A DNA stretch of 64,000 nucleotides from Actinomycetota bacterium (GCA_026392935.1 JAPLBE010000011.1:124001-188000); one strand, 5' to 3'. Shown: positions 28,678 to 38,946, counted from the stretch's first letter. The notes: a model not told the origin generated them from the sequence alone. Made by a program: numbers and translations.

Positions 28678-29175
28678 TTAGATCTTGCGCTGTAACAAAA
28701 TGGATTCATCGGTAATCCATGCTAACGCCTGTTGATTACTCATCTTCAATAACAGAGCAATTACGGGCAAGTCAGACTCTCTCAGAGAGATGACTTCTCC
28801 ATTCCAGTCCTGTCTAGAATGAACAATTTTCTCCAAGAGTGGCAAGAGATCGCTATACGAAGCGTTGAAGTGGTGCTCGATATTTCCAGCACGCAATCTC
28901 ACTAACCTTAAATCAAGGAGAAGTTTGGGGAAAGCACGAGGGGCGCTCTGTGACACTGCTCCGAAAAGTTCGGATACAGGCACCTCATAGAGGTTCGCTA
29001 AGGCAATAACTCTCTTGACGCTCAGTGTTCTAGAGCCGCGTTCGTATGAACCTAGTACGACTGCCTTAATCGCAGAGTTACTGAGAATCTCAACATCCCG
29101 AAGAGAGAGGGATTTGGACCTTCTAATCTCACGCAGTTTCTGATTTACCGAGCTAGCTGTAATGGGAGTTTTCAT
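28678..29175 (-). CDS. bldD: BldD-type XRE regulator with intact c-di-GMP signature
   Basis: The 165-residue protein has an N-terminal helix-turn-helix of the XRE class (about residues 10-70) and a BldD-like C-terminal domain. In Streptomyces, BldD dimerises on cyclic di-GMP to repress developmental genes. The signature residues are kept as R121-x-D123-x8-R132-x-x-D135 (RQD, then RESD); Streptomyces has glycine where this protein has Gln122. The start at 29175 gives the usual N-terminus and follows a -10 by six bases; the track start at 29232 is too long. Position between nusB and pyrR matches Streptomyces bldD. Confidence 0.85.
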   Translation of the reverse strand: MKTPITASSVNQKLREIRRSKSLSLRDVEILSNSAIKAVVLGSYERGSRTLSVKRVIALANLYEVPVSELFGAVSQSAPRAFPKLLLDLRLVRLRAGNIEHHFNASYSDLLPLLEKIVHSRQDWNGEVISLRESDLPVIALLLKMSNQQALAWITDESILLQRKI

Positions 29176-29181
29176 CGTGGC

Positions 29182-29187
29182 ACGGTA
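29182..29187 (-). promoter_or_regulatory. -10 hexamer TACCGT before bldD
   Basis: On the minus strand TACCGT ends six bases before the ATG at 29175, with no ribosome site between. It supports a leaderless transcript and the shorter bldD start. Confidence 0.5.
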
Positions 29188-29232
29188 GGGGACTTTGCAT
29201 GCACAGGGGAGTTTCAATCCACAGGCACTCAT

Positions 29233-29248
29233 CTACCGGTGGTAGTAT
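29233..29248 (+). promoter_or_regulatory. Inverted repeat overlapping the likely pyrR -10
   Basis: CTACC-GGT-GGTAG (29233-29245) is an inverted repeat between the divergent bldD and pyrR genes. It overlaps TAGTAT (29243-29248), the best -10 candidate for pyrR. It has the AC-N5-GT core of BldD sites but not the flanking or central consensus bases, so the cognate regulator is unknown. Confidence 0.35.
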
Positions 29249-29257
29249 TCCGCCAAC

Positions 29258-29300
29258 ATCCTTTAACGACCCGTCCTGTGAGGCGGGGAAGGAGAACTAC
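29258..29300 (+). promoter_or_regulatory. PyrR-binding hairpin beside the pyrR ribosome binding site
   Basis: The leader contains CCCG-TCCTGTGAGG-CGGG (29270-29287), a four-pair stem whose loop matches the conserved PyrR-binding loop (UCC-nGnGAGG). The AAGGAG ribosome site (29289-29294) lies two bases after the stem. In mycobacteria and other actinobacteria PyrR bound with UMP at such a site blocks translation, so the same is expected here. There is no attenuator terminator. Confidence 0.75.
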
Positions 29301-29837
29301 ATGAGCCTTGCTCTGTCTGCGCCAGATATGTCGCGTGCTATTACGCGAATTGCGCATGAAATCATTGAAAAGAATTCGGGTTCTGACTCTCTTACTATTT
29401 TGGGAATCCCTACACGTGGTGCTCATTTAGCTCAACGGATTTCACTAGCAATTTCAGAGATCGGAGGTAAAGCGGTCCAATCGGGAACCCTTGATATCAC
29501 CTTGCACCGGGATGACCTTCGACTTCGTCCTCCGCGTGCTCTGATGCCCACGGTGATTCCACCGTTAGGTGTCGAAGGCCGCGACGTTGTACTCGTCGAT
29601 GATGTTCTTTACTCAGGACGCACCATCCGCGCCGCACTCGATGCTCTGGGAGAAATCGGAAGACCCCGAACGGTTCAATTAGCTGTTCTGATTGATAGAG
29701 GTCATCGACAACTTCCTATTCGTGCTGATTATGTCGGCAAGAATCTTCCTACCTCTCCTACGCAAGTGATCAAAGTTCACTTCGCAGAGTTTGATGCCAT
29801 TGATGAAGTCTTGCTCGAAGATGGCGGTGAAGCATGA
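29301..29837 (+). CDS. pyrR: Bifunctional pyr operon regulator / uracil phosphoribosyltransferase PyrR
   Basis: PyrR binds pyr mRNA in response to UMP and also has uracil phosphoribosyltransferase activity. The PRPP-binding loop is [32 protein letters not shown] and [22 protein letters not shown] are further family blocks. The ORF track starts at 29199; ATG 29301 has AAGGAG seven bases upstream and gives the normal 178-residue protein. Its own binding hairpin precedes it. pyrB overlaps its end by four bases. Confidence 0.95.
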   Translation: MSLALSAPDMSRAITRIAHEIIEKNSGSDSLTILGIPTRGAHLAQRISLAISEIGGKAVQSGTLDITLHRDDLRLRPPRALMPTVIPPLGVEGRDVVLVDDVLYSGRTIRAALDALGEIGRPRTVQLAVLIDRGHRQLPIRADYVGKNLPTSPTQVIKVHFAEFDAIDEVLLEDGGEA

Positions 29838-30775
29838 AGCACCTTCTGTCTATCGAAGACCTTTCAAAAGCTGATGCGATTAACATTCTCGACACAGCCG
29901 AATCTCTGTCAGCTGCATCTGATGGCGTTGTGAAGAAGTTGCCTACATTGCGCGGTCGTACAGTCGTCAACCTATTTGCAGAGGATTCAACAAGAACCAG
30001 AATTTCTTTCGAAGCGGCAGCCAAGCGCTTGTCTGCTGATGTTATTAACTTCTCAGCAAAAGGTTCTAGTGTTAGTAAAGGTGAATCCCTGAAAGATACT
30101 GCGCAAACTTTACAGTCCATGGGCGCCGATGCAGTGATTATTAGACACAGTGCATCAGGAGCAGCGCATACTCTTGCCGAAAACAAATGGATGTCTGGCG
30201 CCGTTATCAACGCAGGGGATGGGACACATGAACACCCAAGTCAGGCGCTGCTAGATGCATTTACTATTCGGCAAAATTTATCTCATGGCAATAGTGACTT
30301 AGCGGGTCTACATGTCGCGATTGTGGGAGATATCTTGCATTCACGTGTTGCTCGCTCGAATGTTCTGCTTCTGACGAAACTTGGCGCGCAAGTAACTTTG
30401 GTCGCACCGCCGACATTGTTGCCAGTCGGAGTCGATCAATGGCCAGTTAATATCTCATACGACTTCGATTCAATTATCAGCGAAGTAGATGTCGTGATGA
30501 TGTTAAGGATTCAGATGGAGAGAATGTCAGAGATGTTCTTCCCGAACGCCAGAGAGTATTCACATTATTTTGCACTCAATACTGATCGACTCGCCCGTAT
30601 GAAGAAGACCGCAATTGTTATGCACCCGGGTCCGATGAATAGAGGATTTGAAATTACTGCGGAGTCAGCCGATAGCGCACGGTCTGTGATTTTAGAACAA
30701 GTGAAGAATGGCGTCAGTATACGTATGGCCATTCTGTACTTATTACTAGCCGGATCTTCAGAAGGGCAAACATAA
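29834..30775 (+). CDS. pyrB: Aspartate carbamoyltransferase catalytic subunit
   Basis: PyrB forms carbamoyl-aspartate, the committed step of pyrimidine synthesis. The carbamoyl-phosphate motif [11 protein letters not shown] near residue 52, [17 protein letters not shown], the aspartate-binding RIQMERM and the HPGPMNRG block are all present in 313 residues. No pyrI regulatory subunit is seen. It overlaps pyrR by four bases; pyrC follows after one base. Confidence 0.96.
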   Translation: MKHLLSIEDLSKADAINILDTAESLSAASDGVVKKLPTLRGRTVVNLFAEDSTRTRISFEAAAKRLSADVINFSAKGSSVSKGESLKDTAQTLQSMGADAVIIRHSASGAAHTLAENKWMSGAVINAGDGTHEHPSQALLDAFTIRQNLSHGNSDLAGLHVAIVGDILHSRVARSNVLLLTKLGAQVTLVAPPTLLPVGVDQWPVNISYDFDSIISEVDVVMMLRIQMERMSEMFFPNAREYSHYFALNTDRLARMKKTAIVMHPGPMNRGFEITAESADSARSVILEQVKNGVSIRMAILYLLLAGSSEGQT

Positions 30776-30776
30776 A

Positions 30777-32063
30777 ATGTCTCAGACTTATCTCATCAAA
30801 GATGGAACTCTAGCCAACGGGCTACAAGCAGATGTTTTGATTTCAGATGGCGTTGTCTCGCAAATAGGAAATAACTTGCAGAGTCAATCTGCGGAAATCA
30901 TTTCAGCTAAAAACTCAATCGTTCTTCCTGGACTTGTTGATCTGCATACTCACTTACGTGAACCAGGAAAAGAAGATTCTGAGACTGTACTGTCAGGCTC
31001 AAAAGCGGCAGCCAAAGGTGGATTCGTCGCAGTAAGTGCGATGGCAAATACCTCTCCGGTTGCCGATACTGCGGGTGTTGTTGAGCAAGTGTTTAGACTC
31101 GGTAAAAGCGCTGGCTTGGTGGATGTGTTTCCTATTGGCGCAGTGACAAAAGGATTGGCCGGAGAGTCACTCGCGGACATCGGTGCAATGGCGAACTCTG
31201 AGGCCAATGTCCGAGTATTTAGCGATGATGGACATTGCGTTTCGGATCCGCTCATAATGCGTCGAGCACTTGAATATGTAAAACAATTCGGTGGAGTAAT
31301 TGCGCAGCATGCACAAGATCCGCGATTAACTCAAGGATCACAAATGAATGAAGGTTACGTTTCATCCCAATTAGGACTTAAAGGTTGGCCCGCGATTGCA
31401 GAAGAAGCCATCATCGCTAGAGATATTCTTCTGGCCGACCATGTGCAATCTCGCCTTCATATTTGTCATGTGACTACAGCAGGCGGTGTTGAGATTATTC
31501 GCTGGGCAAAAACTCGAGGAATGAAAGTCACCGCAGAGGTGACTCCGCACCATTTAATTCTCACGGATGAGTTAGCTCGTACTTTTGATCCCGTATACAA
31601 AGTTAACCCACCTCTACGTTCAGAAAAAGATGTGATGGCGTTACGTGAAGCATTGGCCGATGGAACGATAGATATCGTGGCAACAGACCACGCACCACAT
31701 CCGCAAGAAAGTAAAGAATGCGAATGGCAAGAAGCAGCATTTGGAATGCTGGGATTAGAAACTGCGCTATCAATAGTTAACCAAACCATGGTGGTGAGCG
31801 GTCTACTCTCATGGGATGGAGTCGTCGAGAGAATGAGCACCGCTCCTGCGCGAATTGGGGGATATGTTCAACACGGTCTGGGAATTGAAGTGGGAAGCCC
31901 TGCACATCTAACTGTGATAAATCCGACCGCGCCTCACCGTGTTGATCGCGACCGGGTTGCATCCAGAAGTCGGAATACTCCCTTCCATGGCATGGAACTA
32001 CTTGGAGTGGTCACAGCGACTTTGTTTAACGGTGTGCTTACACATAAGGCGGAACTCGCATGA
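30777..32063 (+). CDS. pyrC: Dihydroorotase
   Basis: The 428-residue class I dihydroorotase cyclises carbamoyl-aspartate to dihydroorotate. The metal-binding DLHTHLREPG near residue 58, a second histidine in IAQHAQD, the cluster HICHVTT, and the catalytic aspartate in VATDHAPH are present, so it is an active enzyme rather than a PyrX-type pseudo-enzyme. Its stop overlaps carA by four bases. Confidence 0.95.
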   Translation: MSQTYLIKDGTLANGLQADVLISDGVVSQIGNNLQSQSAEIISAKNSIVLPGLVDLHTHLREPGKEDSETVLSGSKAAAKGGFVAVSAMANTSPVADTAGVVEQVFRLGKSAGLVDVFPIGAVTKGLAGESLADIGAMANSEANVRVFSDDGHCVSDPLIMRRALEYVKQFGGVIAQHAQDPRLTQGSQMNEGYVSSQLGLKGWPAIAEEAIIARDILLADHVQSRLHICHVTTAGGVEIIRWAKTRGMKVTAEVTPHHLILTDELARTFDPVYKVNPPLRSEKDVMALREALADGTIDIVATDHAPHPQESKECEWQEAAFGMLGLETALSIVNQTMVVSGLLSWDGVVERMSTAPARIGGYVQHGLGIEVGSPAHLTVINPTAPHRVDRDRVASRSRNTPFHGMELLGVVTATLFNGVLTHKAELA

Positions 32064-33187
32064 TTAAAGCATTCTTTGTCTTGGATGATGGTCGAATTTT
32101 TGAAGGAAAGTCGTGGGCTGCATCAGGTAAGACTTTTGGCGAAGCGGTTTTTCAAACGGGAATGACTGGTTACCAAGAGACGCTTACCGATCCTTCTTAT
32201 CACAAGCAAGTTGTTGTAATGACTGCTCCGCATATTGGCAACACTGGTGTGAATCATTTTGATAACGAATCTCAGAAGTATTGGGTTGCAGGTTTCGTTG
32301 TTCGTAATCCATCTACTATTACGAGTAATTGGCGTAGTGAAGACGATCTTGAAGCATCACTCATTGCTCAGGGAATCGTAGGCATCCAGGGTGTCGACAC
32401 TCGAGCTATTACAAGACATCTACGTGATCGAGGTGCGATGCGCGTCGGAATTTTCTCAGGTGAAGATTTGAGCCGAGAAGAAATGGTGATTGAGGTACGA
32501 AAGCAACCACCAATGTCTGGCGCGTATTTGGCAGCAGATGTATCTACTCCTCAGACGTACATAGTCCCTGCACAGGGAGATAAGAAATTCACAGTTGCTG
32601 CTATCGATTTAGGAATTAAAGCTGCCACTCCGCGAATGATGGCTGAGCGAGGAATTGAAGTTCACGTAATGCCATTTAATTCCTCGCTGCAAGACATCCT
32701 GGCTATTTCGCCGGATGGGGTATTCCTCTCAAATGGTCCAGGTGATCCAGCGGCGATGAACGACACAATCGAACTGGTTCGGGAGGTTTTAGGTGAAGAG
32801 ATTCCAGTATTCGGAATCTGTTTCGGTCACCAGATTTTGGGTCGTGCCTTAGGTTTTGAAACATACAAATTGCAGTTTGGCCATCGCGGTATCAACCAAC
32901 CAGTTATCGATAAACGTAATGGAAAAGTTGAGATTACTGCCCATAACCATGGTTTCGCTTTGAAGGCGCCTACTGATCAAGGATTCTCAACTGTATTTGG
33001 ACCGGGTCAAGTAACACACATTTGTCTTAATGATGGAGTTGTTGAAGGTATTGAATTGCTAGAACGAGGAGCTTTCAGTGTTCAGTACCACCCTGAAGCG
33101 GCTGCAGGACCACATGATGCCGCGTATCTGTTCGATCAATTCGTTGACATGATGGTTAAGTATCCAAGAACGGTTGGGCAGAAATAA
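32060..33187 (+). CDS. carA: Carbamoyl-phosphate synthase small subunit
   Basis: CarA hydrolyses glutamine and passes ammonia to CarB. The N-terminal CPSase domain ([14 protein letters not shown]) is followed by a class I glutaminase with nucleophile cysteine in [14 protein letters not shown] and the histidine-glutamate pair in [13 protein letters not shown]. Length is 375 residues. Stop and carB start share one base. Confidence 0.97.
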   Translation: MIKAFFVLDDGRIFEGKSWAASGKTFGEAVFQTGMTGYQETLTDPSYHKQVVVMTAPHIGNTGVNHFDNESQKYWVAGFVVRNPSTITSNWRSEDDLEASLIAQGIVGIQGVDTRAITRHLRDRGAMRVGIFSGEDLSREEMVIEVRKQPPMSGAYLAADVSTPQTYIVPAQGDKKFTVAAIDLGIKAATPRMMAERGIEVHVMPFNSSLQDILAISPDGVFLSNGPGDPAAMNDTIELVREVLGEEIPVFGICFGHQILGRALGFETYKLQFGHRGINQPVIDKRNGKVEITAHNHGFALKAPTDQGFSTVFGPGQVTHICLNDGVVEGIELLERGAFSVQYHPEAAAGPHDAAYLFDQFVDMMVKYPRTVGQK

Positions 33188-36100
33188 TGGCTCGCGATCC
33201 TTCAATTAAAAGTGTTTTAGTTATCGGCTCTGGCCCCATTGTCATCGGCCAAGCTTGTGAATTTGATTATTCGGGAACACAAGCATGTCGAGTTCTTCGC
33301 GCTGAAGGCATTCGCGTCATACTCGTAAATTCGAATCCAGCTACGATCATGACTGATCCAGAATTCGCAGATGCTACATATATAGAGCCAATCACTCCGG
33401 AATTCATTGAAAGAATCATTGCGAAGGAACGCCCTGATGCAGTTCTTGCAACGCTTGGTGGGCAGACAGCACTTAATGCTGCGATCGGATTGTATGAAGC
33501 GGGAACACTTGAAAAGTACAACGTGAAACTAATTGGTGCCGATGTAGCCGCTATTGAACGTGGAGAAAATAGAGAGCTGTTTCGGGGAATAGTTGAAAAG
33601 ATTGGCGGCGAATCGGCTAAGTCGATCATTTGCCACACAATGGATGAAGTCTTGGCAGCGGCTAGAGTTCTCAGTTATCCGGTTGTCATCAGACCGTCTT
33701 TCACAATGGGTGGACTTGGTTCGGGAATAGCCTTTGATGAAGTAATGCTCAACCAAATTGCGGGCGCAGGATTGCGACATAGTCCAACTTCTGAAGTGCT
33801 TATTGAAGAATCAATCATCGGCTGGAAAGAGTACGAACTTGAAGTAATGCGCGATAAGACGGATAACGTGGTCATTGTTTGCAGCATTGAGAATATAGAT
33901 CCAATGGGTGTTCATACTGGAGATTCAATAACGGTTGCGCCGGCACTTACTCTGACCGATGTTGAGTATCAAAAGTTGCGTGATCTTTCAATCGACATCA
34001 TCAGAGAAGTGGGAGTCGATACCGGTGGCTGCAATATTCAATTTGCAGTAAATCCAGATAATGGTCGAATCATTGTGATTGAAATGAATCCACGAGTTTC
34101 ACGGTCAAGTGCGCTAGCATCGAAAGCAACTGGATTCCCTATCGCCAAGATAGCTACAAAACTGGCTATTGGATACACACTCGATGAGATCAAGAATGAT
34201 ATTACCCAAGTAACACCGGCATCATTTGAACCTACGTTAGATTACATCGTCGTCAAAGCCCCACGCTTTGCTTTCGAAAAGTTTCAAGATGCAGATCCAA
34301 GGCTGACCACAACTATGAAGAGCGTGGGTGAAGCGATGGCTATAGGCCGTTCGTTCCCTGAAGCTTTGATGAAAGCCTTACGTTCGCTGGAACGCAAAGA
34401 AGCAATTTTCTCTTTCCCAAAAGATTTTGCTCCTACGCTAAAGAATTCACTTTTAGAGTCGATGAAGATTCCTACTGAATATCGACTTCAGCAGGTGCAA
34501 TTAGCTCTCTGGGTAGGAGCGTCGATAGAAGAGGTTTTTTCTTCAACAAAGATCGATCGTTGGTTCCTAACGCAGATTCAGATAATCAATCAGACCGCGG
34601 TGGATATATCGCAACTGGGTGAGTTAAACGCCGAGGTTCTTAAGAACGCGAAATCTATGGGTTTCTCGGATCTACAGATTGCCCGTGTGCGGGGGATATC
34701 AGAAGAAGATGTTCGTAAAGCTCGTCATCATCACAATGTCCGGCCTGTATATAAAACAGTTGATACATGTGCAGCTGAATTCGAAGCATTTACTCCTTAC
34801 CATTATTCAAGTTATGAAGAAGAGACAGAGGTTCGTCCAAGAACTAAACCGGCCGTAATTATTCTGGGAAGTGGACCGAACAGAATCGGTCAAGGAATCG
34901 AATTTGATTACTCATGCGTGCATGCATCCTTCACTTTGAGAGCTGCTGATTATGAAACTGTGATGATTAACTGCAATCCTGAAACTGTCTCAACGGACTA
35001 CGACACAAGTGATCGACTGTACTTTGAACCACTCACACTCGAAGACGTACTCGAAGTTGTTCATGCTGAAACTGTGGCTGGACCAGTTCTTGGTGTCATT
35101 ACGCAGCTGGGTGGCCAGACACCACTTGGATTGGCAGCCGGGCTCAAAGCGGCAGGAGTAAAGATTCTTGGAACTTCACCAGAAGCAATTAATCTTGCAG
35201 AAGAGCGCGGAGCATTTGGCAAAGTTCTCGCTGATCAGGGTTTAACTGCCCCTGAATTCGGCATGGCATCTTCTGAATTAGAAGCACTGGATATCGCGCA
35301 AAGAATTGGATACCCAGTCCTTGTCCGGCCTAGTTTTGTTTTAGGTGGACGCGGAATGGAGATCGTTTATGACGATCAATCACTCGCTGGATTTATCTCA
35401 CGGGCAACTGATATCACACCCGATCATCCGGTTCTTGTAGATAGATTTTTGGATTCGGCAATTGAGTTAGATGTTGACGCTCTCTATGACGGTACTGAAC
35501 TTTTTCTTGGTGGAATCATGGAACACATTGAAGAGGCGGGAATCCATTCGGGTGATAGCGCTTGCGTTCTTCCTGCAATGACTATTTCGGATGTGCAACG
35601 AGCTGCTATTCGTGAAGCAACACTGAAGATTGCGCAAGGTGTTGATGTGCGCGGACTGATTAACATTCAGTTCGCTCTGGCTGAAAATGTGCTTTATGTA
35701 CTGGAAGCTAATCCTCGCGCATCTCGAACCGTTCCCTTTGTCAGTAAAGCGACCGGTGTGCCACTTGCAAAAGCGGCTGCCCGTATTTCTCTCGGCTCAA
35801 CGATTGCCTCATTGCGTGCGGAAGGCTTACTACCTGTAACTGGCGATGCCATAGCGAAGGGAATTAGCGTTAAGGAAGCGGTACTCCCGTGGAATCGATT
35901 TAGACGTGTTGATGGTCGCGGTGTAGATGCTGTTCTAGGGCCAGAGATGAGATCCACCGGTGAGGTCATGGGAATTGCTACAAGTTTCGGGGAAGCCTAT
36001 GCGAAATCGCAGATTAGCTCCTTCGGCTCTCTTCCTAAATCTGGAACCGTCTTTATCTCACTCGCTAATAAGGATAAGAATTCAGGAATAATCCCTGCGC

Positions 36101-36453
36101 GAGAATTGAATAATCTCGGCTTTAGAATCCTCGCCACCGATGGAACCGCAAAACTATTGAATGAGAATGGAATTAGCGCGATAGTTGTGCGAAAGAATTC
36201 TCAAGGAACTGGGCCAATGGGAGAGAAAACGATTGTGGAACTTCTCAACGGCGGAGATATTGATCTTGTGATAAATACACCAGTTGGTAGGGGAACGCGT
36301 GCAGATGGTTGGGCAATACGAACTGCTGCGGTTCAGCGATCGATTCCAATTATCACTACAACTGCGGGATTCAGCGCCGCTGTTCAAGGAATCAAAGCTC
36401 TTCAAACAGGAATACTGAGTGTTTCACCGATTCAAGACTGGTTGAAACAGTAA
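33187..36453 (+). CDS. carB: Carbamoyl-phosphate synthase large subunit
   Basis: The 1088-residue protein has two homologous ATP-grasp halves. The first begins [21 protein letters not shown] and the second [19 protein letters not shown] (near residue 558), with ATP-grasp signatures in each and a C-terminal MGS-like allosteric domain (about 940-1088) that binds effectors such as UMP and ornithine. It makes carbamoyl phosphate for pyrimidines and, probably, arginine. The stop overlaps the pyrK start (TAATG). Confidence 0.97.
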   Translation: MARDPSIKSVLVIGSGPIVIGQACEFDYSGTQACRVLRAEGIRVILVNSNPATIMTDPEFADATYIEPITPEFIERIIAKERPDAVLATLGGQTALNAAIGLYEAGTLEKYNVKLIGADVAAIERGENRELFRGIVEKIGGESAKSIICHTMDEVLAAARVLSYPVVIRPSFTMGGLGSGIAFDEVMLNQIAGAGLRHSPTSEVLIEESIIGWKEYELEVMRDKTDNVVIVCSIENIDPMGVHTGDSITVAPALTLTDVEYQKLRDLSIDIIREVGVDTGGCNIQFAVNPDNGRIIVIEMNPRVSRSSALASKATGFPIAKIATKLAIGYTLDEIKNDITQVTPASFEPTLDYIVVKAPRFAFEKFQDADPRLTTTMKSVGEAMAIGRSFPEALMKALRSLERKEAIFSFPKDFAPTLKNSLLESMKIPTEYRLQQVQLALWVGASIEEVFSSTKIDRWFLTQIQIINQTAVDISQLGELNAEVLKNAKSMGFSDLQIARVRGISEEDVRKARHHHNVRPVYKTVDTCAAEFEAFTPYHYSSYEEETEVRPRTKPAVIILGSGPNRIGQGIEFDYSCVHASFTLRAADYETVMINCNPETVSTDYDTSDRLYFEPLTLEDVLEVVHAETVAGPVLGVITQLGGQTPLGLAAGLKAAGVKILGTSPEAINLAEERGAFGKVLADQGLTAPEFGMASSELEALDIAQRIGYPVLVRPSFVLGGRGMEIVYDDQSLAGFISRATDITPDHPVLVDRFLDSAIELDVDALYDGTELFLGGIMEHIEEAGIHSGDSACVLPAMTISDVQRAAIREATLKIAQGVDVRGLINIQFALAENVLYVLEANPRASRTVPFVSKATGVPLAKAAARISLGSTIASLRAEGLLPVTGDAIAKGISVKEAVLPWNRFRRVDGRGVDAVLGPEMRSTGEVMGIATSFGEAYAKSQISSFGSLPKSGTVFISLANKDKNSGIIPARELNNLGFRILATDGTAKLLNENGISAIVVRKNSQGTGPMGEKTIVELLNGGDIDLVINTPVGRGTRADGWAIRTAAVQRSIPIITTTAGFSAAVQGIKALQTGILSVSPIQDWLKQ

Positions 36454-37301
36454 TGGCGACGATAAATAAGAGTGCAACACAAATTAATGCCACGATTCTT
36501 TCGAACAAAAGGGTTGGTTCCTACCACCAAATTCTGATTAACGTTGGAGATGTGGTGAAGAACTGCAGGCCTGGCAATTTCGTAGCAATCAGTGTTGGTG
36601 GAGATTCTTCTAAGATGATTCTTCGTAGAGCCTTTGCTATCTCAAGAGTTTCAGAAAATTCGCAATATGGTGGATCGATGGAGTTAATTGTTGCTCCACA
36701 TGGTTCTGGTTCTAAATGGCTTTGTTCTCTTCCTGAAGGTAGCGAATTAGATATCGTAGCTCCACTAGGAACTGCATTCGGTATTCCTACTGAACCAATC
36801 AATGCGTTACTTATTGGTGGGGGATATGGATCCGCACCGCTATTTGGTTTAGCTGATGTGTTAAAAGCTCGAAATTGCAAGGTAGATATGTTGCTTGGGG
36901 CAAGTGTGGGTGCGAAAATTTATGCCCCCCTAGAAGGCAAGAGGTCAGTCAACTCATTAAAAATTTATACAGAAGATGGATCCATGGGAGAGAAGGGACG
37001 TGTTACCGAATCACTTCTGGAAATCGTCTCTAATCGAGGCATAGATGTGATTTATTCCTGTGGACCCATGGGTATGTTGCGTGCAATCACTGAATTAGTG
37101 GCTGCCACCGATGTGATTCACCAATGTGCGGTCGAAGAATCTATGGCGTGTGGAATTGGTATCTGTATGACATGCGTACTGCCTGTCGAAAATGAAGACG
37201 GACAAGTTGCGATGCTTCGTTCGTGTATAGACGGCCCAGTGATGGATGGTTCAAAAGTAAAGTGGGATCTCGTTGGACAGATTCCCGAGGTTCAACAATG
37301 A
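36453..37301 (+). CDS. pyrK: Dihydroorotate dehydrogenase electron transfer subunit PyrK
   Basis: PyrK carries FAD and a 2Fe-2S cluster and passes electrons from dihydroorotate dehydrogenase to NAD. The FAD/NAD-binding part (LIGGGYGSAPLFGLAD) is followed by the C-terminal iron-sulfur cysteines in CGIGICMTCVLPV and a later RSCIDGPV. The ORF track start at 36309 lies deep in carB; ATG 36453 overlaps the carB stop and gives 282 residues. The stop overlaps pyrD as ATGA. Confidence 0.93.
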   Translation: MATINKSATQINATILSNKRVGSYHQILINVGDVVKNCRPGNFVAISVGGDSSKMILRRAFAISRVSENSQYGGSMELIVAPHGSGSKWLCSLPEGSELDIVAPLGTAFGIPTEPINALLIGGGYGSAPLFGLADVLKARNCKVDMLLGASVGAKIYAPLEGKRSVNSLKIYTEDGSMGEKGRVTESLLEIVSNRGIDVIYSCGPMGMLRAITELVAATDVIHQCAVEESMACGIGICMTCVLPVENEDGQVAMLRSCIDGPVMDGSKVKWDLVGQIPEVQQ

Positions 37302-38239
37302 GCCTGCCCGTGGATCTCTCGACGACGCTAGGAAACGCTTGGTTTCCTTCACCAATATTTACCGCGAGTGGATGTGCGAGCAGCGGTAAAGAACTTGCTC
37401 AATTTTTTGCGTTAAAAGATGTAGGAGCAATTGTCACTAAGTCGGTCATGAGTAAGCCCAGACATGGTCGTCCAACTCCGAGAATGGCAGAGACTCCTTC
37501 TGGAATGTTAAATTCGATTGGCCTGCAGGGCCCTGGCATAGATTCCTTTTTAGCCAATGACGTACCGTGGCTGCTAGAACAGAAAGCACGTGTTGTGGTT
37601 TCAATTGCAGGTGAAACTATTGAAGAGTATTCAACTCTGGCACGAAAGCTTCGAAGTGTTTCAGGAATTAGTGCTGTAGAGGTAAATATCTCGTGCCCAA
37701 ACGTGGAGAATCGGGGATTAGTCTTTGCGTGCGATCCTGATGCTTCTAGGAGAGTCATTGATGGTGTTCGTAAAACTATCGGTGGAGAACTTCCGATTAT
37801 TGCCAAGCTCTCACCCGATGTAACGAATCTTCCAGAGATAGCACGTGGTGTTGTAGATGCGGGTGCAGATGCATTAGCTCTCATCAACACTGTTCTTGGA
37901 ATGGTGATCAATGTTGACACTATGAAACCTCATTTAGGCGGCAAGACTGGCGGTCTTTCTGGTCCAGCGATTAAACCAATTGCAGTGCGCGCTGTTTATC
38001 AGGTTCACGCAGCCCTTCCCGAGGTTCCAATTCTCGGAATGGGTGGAGTTTCATCAGGACGAGATGCATTTGAGTTGATTTTGGCAGGTGCATCCGCGGT
38101 ATCGATTGGCACAGCAAGTTTCGGAAATCCGACTGCACTTATTCGTATCCAAAATGAGTTGCGAGATATTCTTGCTGCAAAAGGTTTTGCCACCTTGCAA
38201 CAAGCGGTCGGATTTGCACATAGAGAGGAGACCCAATGA
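37298..38239 (+). CDS. pyrD: Dihydroorotate dehydrogenase, NAD-dependent class 1B
   Basis: The 313-residue FMN TIM-barrel enzyme oxidises dihydroorotate to orotate. The class 1 active-site loop with its cysteine is seen in VEVNISCPNVENRG, and ASGCASSGKE, LALINTVLGM and GMGGVSSGRDAFELI hold substrate and FMN. With adjacent pyrK this is the NAD-linked class 1B form, not the quinone-linked class 2 enzyme. ATG 37298 is chosen over the track start 37223, which lies within pyrK. Confidence 0.94.
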   Translation: MSLPVDLSTTLGNAWFPSPIFTASGCASSGKELAQFFALKDVGAIVTKSVMSKPRHGRPTPRMAETPSGMLNSIGLQGPGIDSFLANDVPWLLEQKARVVVSIAGETIEEYSTLARKLRSVSGISAVEVNISCPNVENRGLVFACDPDASRRVIDGVRKTIGGELPIIAKLSPDVTNLPEIARGVVDAGADALALINTVLGMVINVDTMKPHLGGKTGGLSGPAIKPIAVRAVYQVHAALPEVPILGMGGVSSGRDAFELILAGASAVSIGTASFGNPTALIRIQNELRDILAAKGFATLQQAVGFAHREETQ

Positions 38240-38937
38240 AGGCTCCGATTGTGTTAGCGATTGATACTAATGATTTGCAGACTGCGCAGAAATGGATAGC
38301 AGCAACTCAGGAGAGTGTTTCAGTTGTGAAATTAGGTCTCGAATTTTTCCTCACTTTCGGAGCAGAAGGTGTCCGTGCAATAAGGAGTGTTACAGATGCT
38401 GATATTTTTCTTGATCTAAAATTGCACGATATCCCGCATACAGTCTCGGGAGCGGCTAAGGCAGTGAGTGAACTAGCTCCTACATATCTGACAGTCCATG
38501 CATCTGGAGGCCGCGCTATGGTGAGCGCCGCAGTTGCGGCCCTTCCTTCGACGCATGTAACAGCAGTAACAATTCTTACATCGTTATCAGAGGAAGATTT
38601 ATTTGAGATTGGTTATGCAAATAACGCACTTGAAAGCGCAGTAGCTTTGGCAAAGATGTCAGTCGCAGCGGGTGCAAAAGCAATAGTGTGTTCGCCGTTA
38701 GAAATATCAGCGATAAGGTCCGCTGTTGGCATTGGTCCGGTAATCATCACACCGGGTGTACGTCCACTTTCAGAAGTTGGCTCTGATGATCAGAAGAGGA
38801 CAATGACTCCACGTGATGCCATAGCGGCAGGTGCGAGCCTGGTTGTAATTGGAAGACCAATCACCGGCGCTTGGAAAGATGGAGCCGATGCTATGAAACT
38901 GAAAGCTCGTCTTATCGCAGATGAGATTCTGAAGTAA
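38236..38937 (+). CDS. pyrF: Orotidine 5'-phosphate decarboxylase
   Basis: PyrF yields UMP. The 233-residue barrel has the short (E. coli-type) family pattern: LAIDTND at the start, the catalytic block DIFLDLKLHDIPHTV (D-x-K-x-x-D), and TPGVRPL plus VVIGRPITGA binding phosphate at the end. This differs from the long PyrF form of mycobacteria. A GAGAGGAGA ribosome site overlaps the pyrD end. It closes the pyr operon. Confidence 0.94.
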   Translation: MKAPIVLAIDTNDLQTAQKWIAATQESVSVVKLGLEFFLTFGAEGVRAIRSVTDADIFLDLKLHDIPHTVSGAAKAVSELAPTYLTVHASGGRAMVSAAVAALPSTHVTAVTILTSLSEEDLFEIGYANNALESAVALAKMSVAAGAKAIVCSPLEISAIRSAVGIGPVIITPGVRPLSEVGSDDQKRTMTPRDAIAAGASLVVIGRPITGAWKDGADAMKLKARLIADEILK

Positions 38938-38940
38938 ATT
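38935..38940 (+). promoter_or_regulatory. -10 hexamer TAAATT before the mIHF-gmk gene
   Basis: TAAATT overlaps the pyrF stop codon and ends six bases before the ATG at 38947. No ribosome site is present, so a leaderless transcript is likely, independent of the pyr operon. Confidence 0.5.
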
Positions 38941-38946
38941 TCTCCC

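Noticed and set aside
29199-29300. N-terminal extension of pyrR given by the ORF track
   Set aside because: It would translate through the PyrR-binding hairpin and ribosome site; the ATG at 29301 has AAGGAG and the normal family N-terminus.
36309-36452. N-terminal extension of pyrK given by the ORF track
   Set aside because: The extra codons overlap the conserved carB C-terminus and read as nonsense; ATG 36453 overlaps the carB stop in the usual way.
37399-37920. 173-residue minus-strand ORF opposite pyrD
   Set aside because: Entirely inside a well-conserved gene, serine- and threonine-rich shadow composition, no family resemblance.
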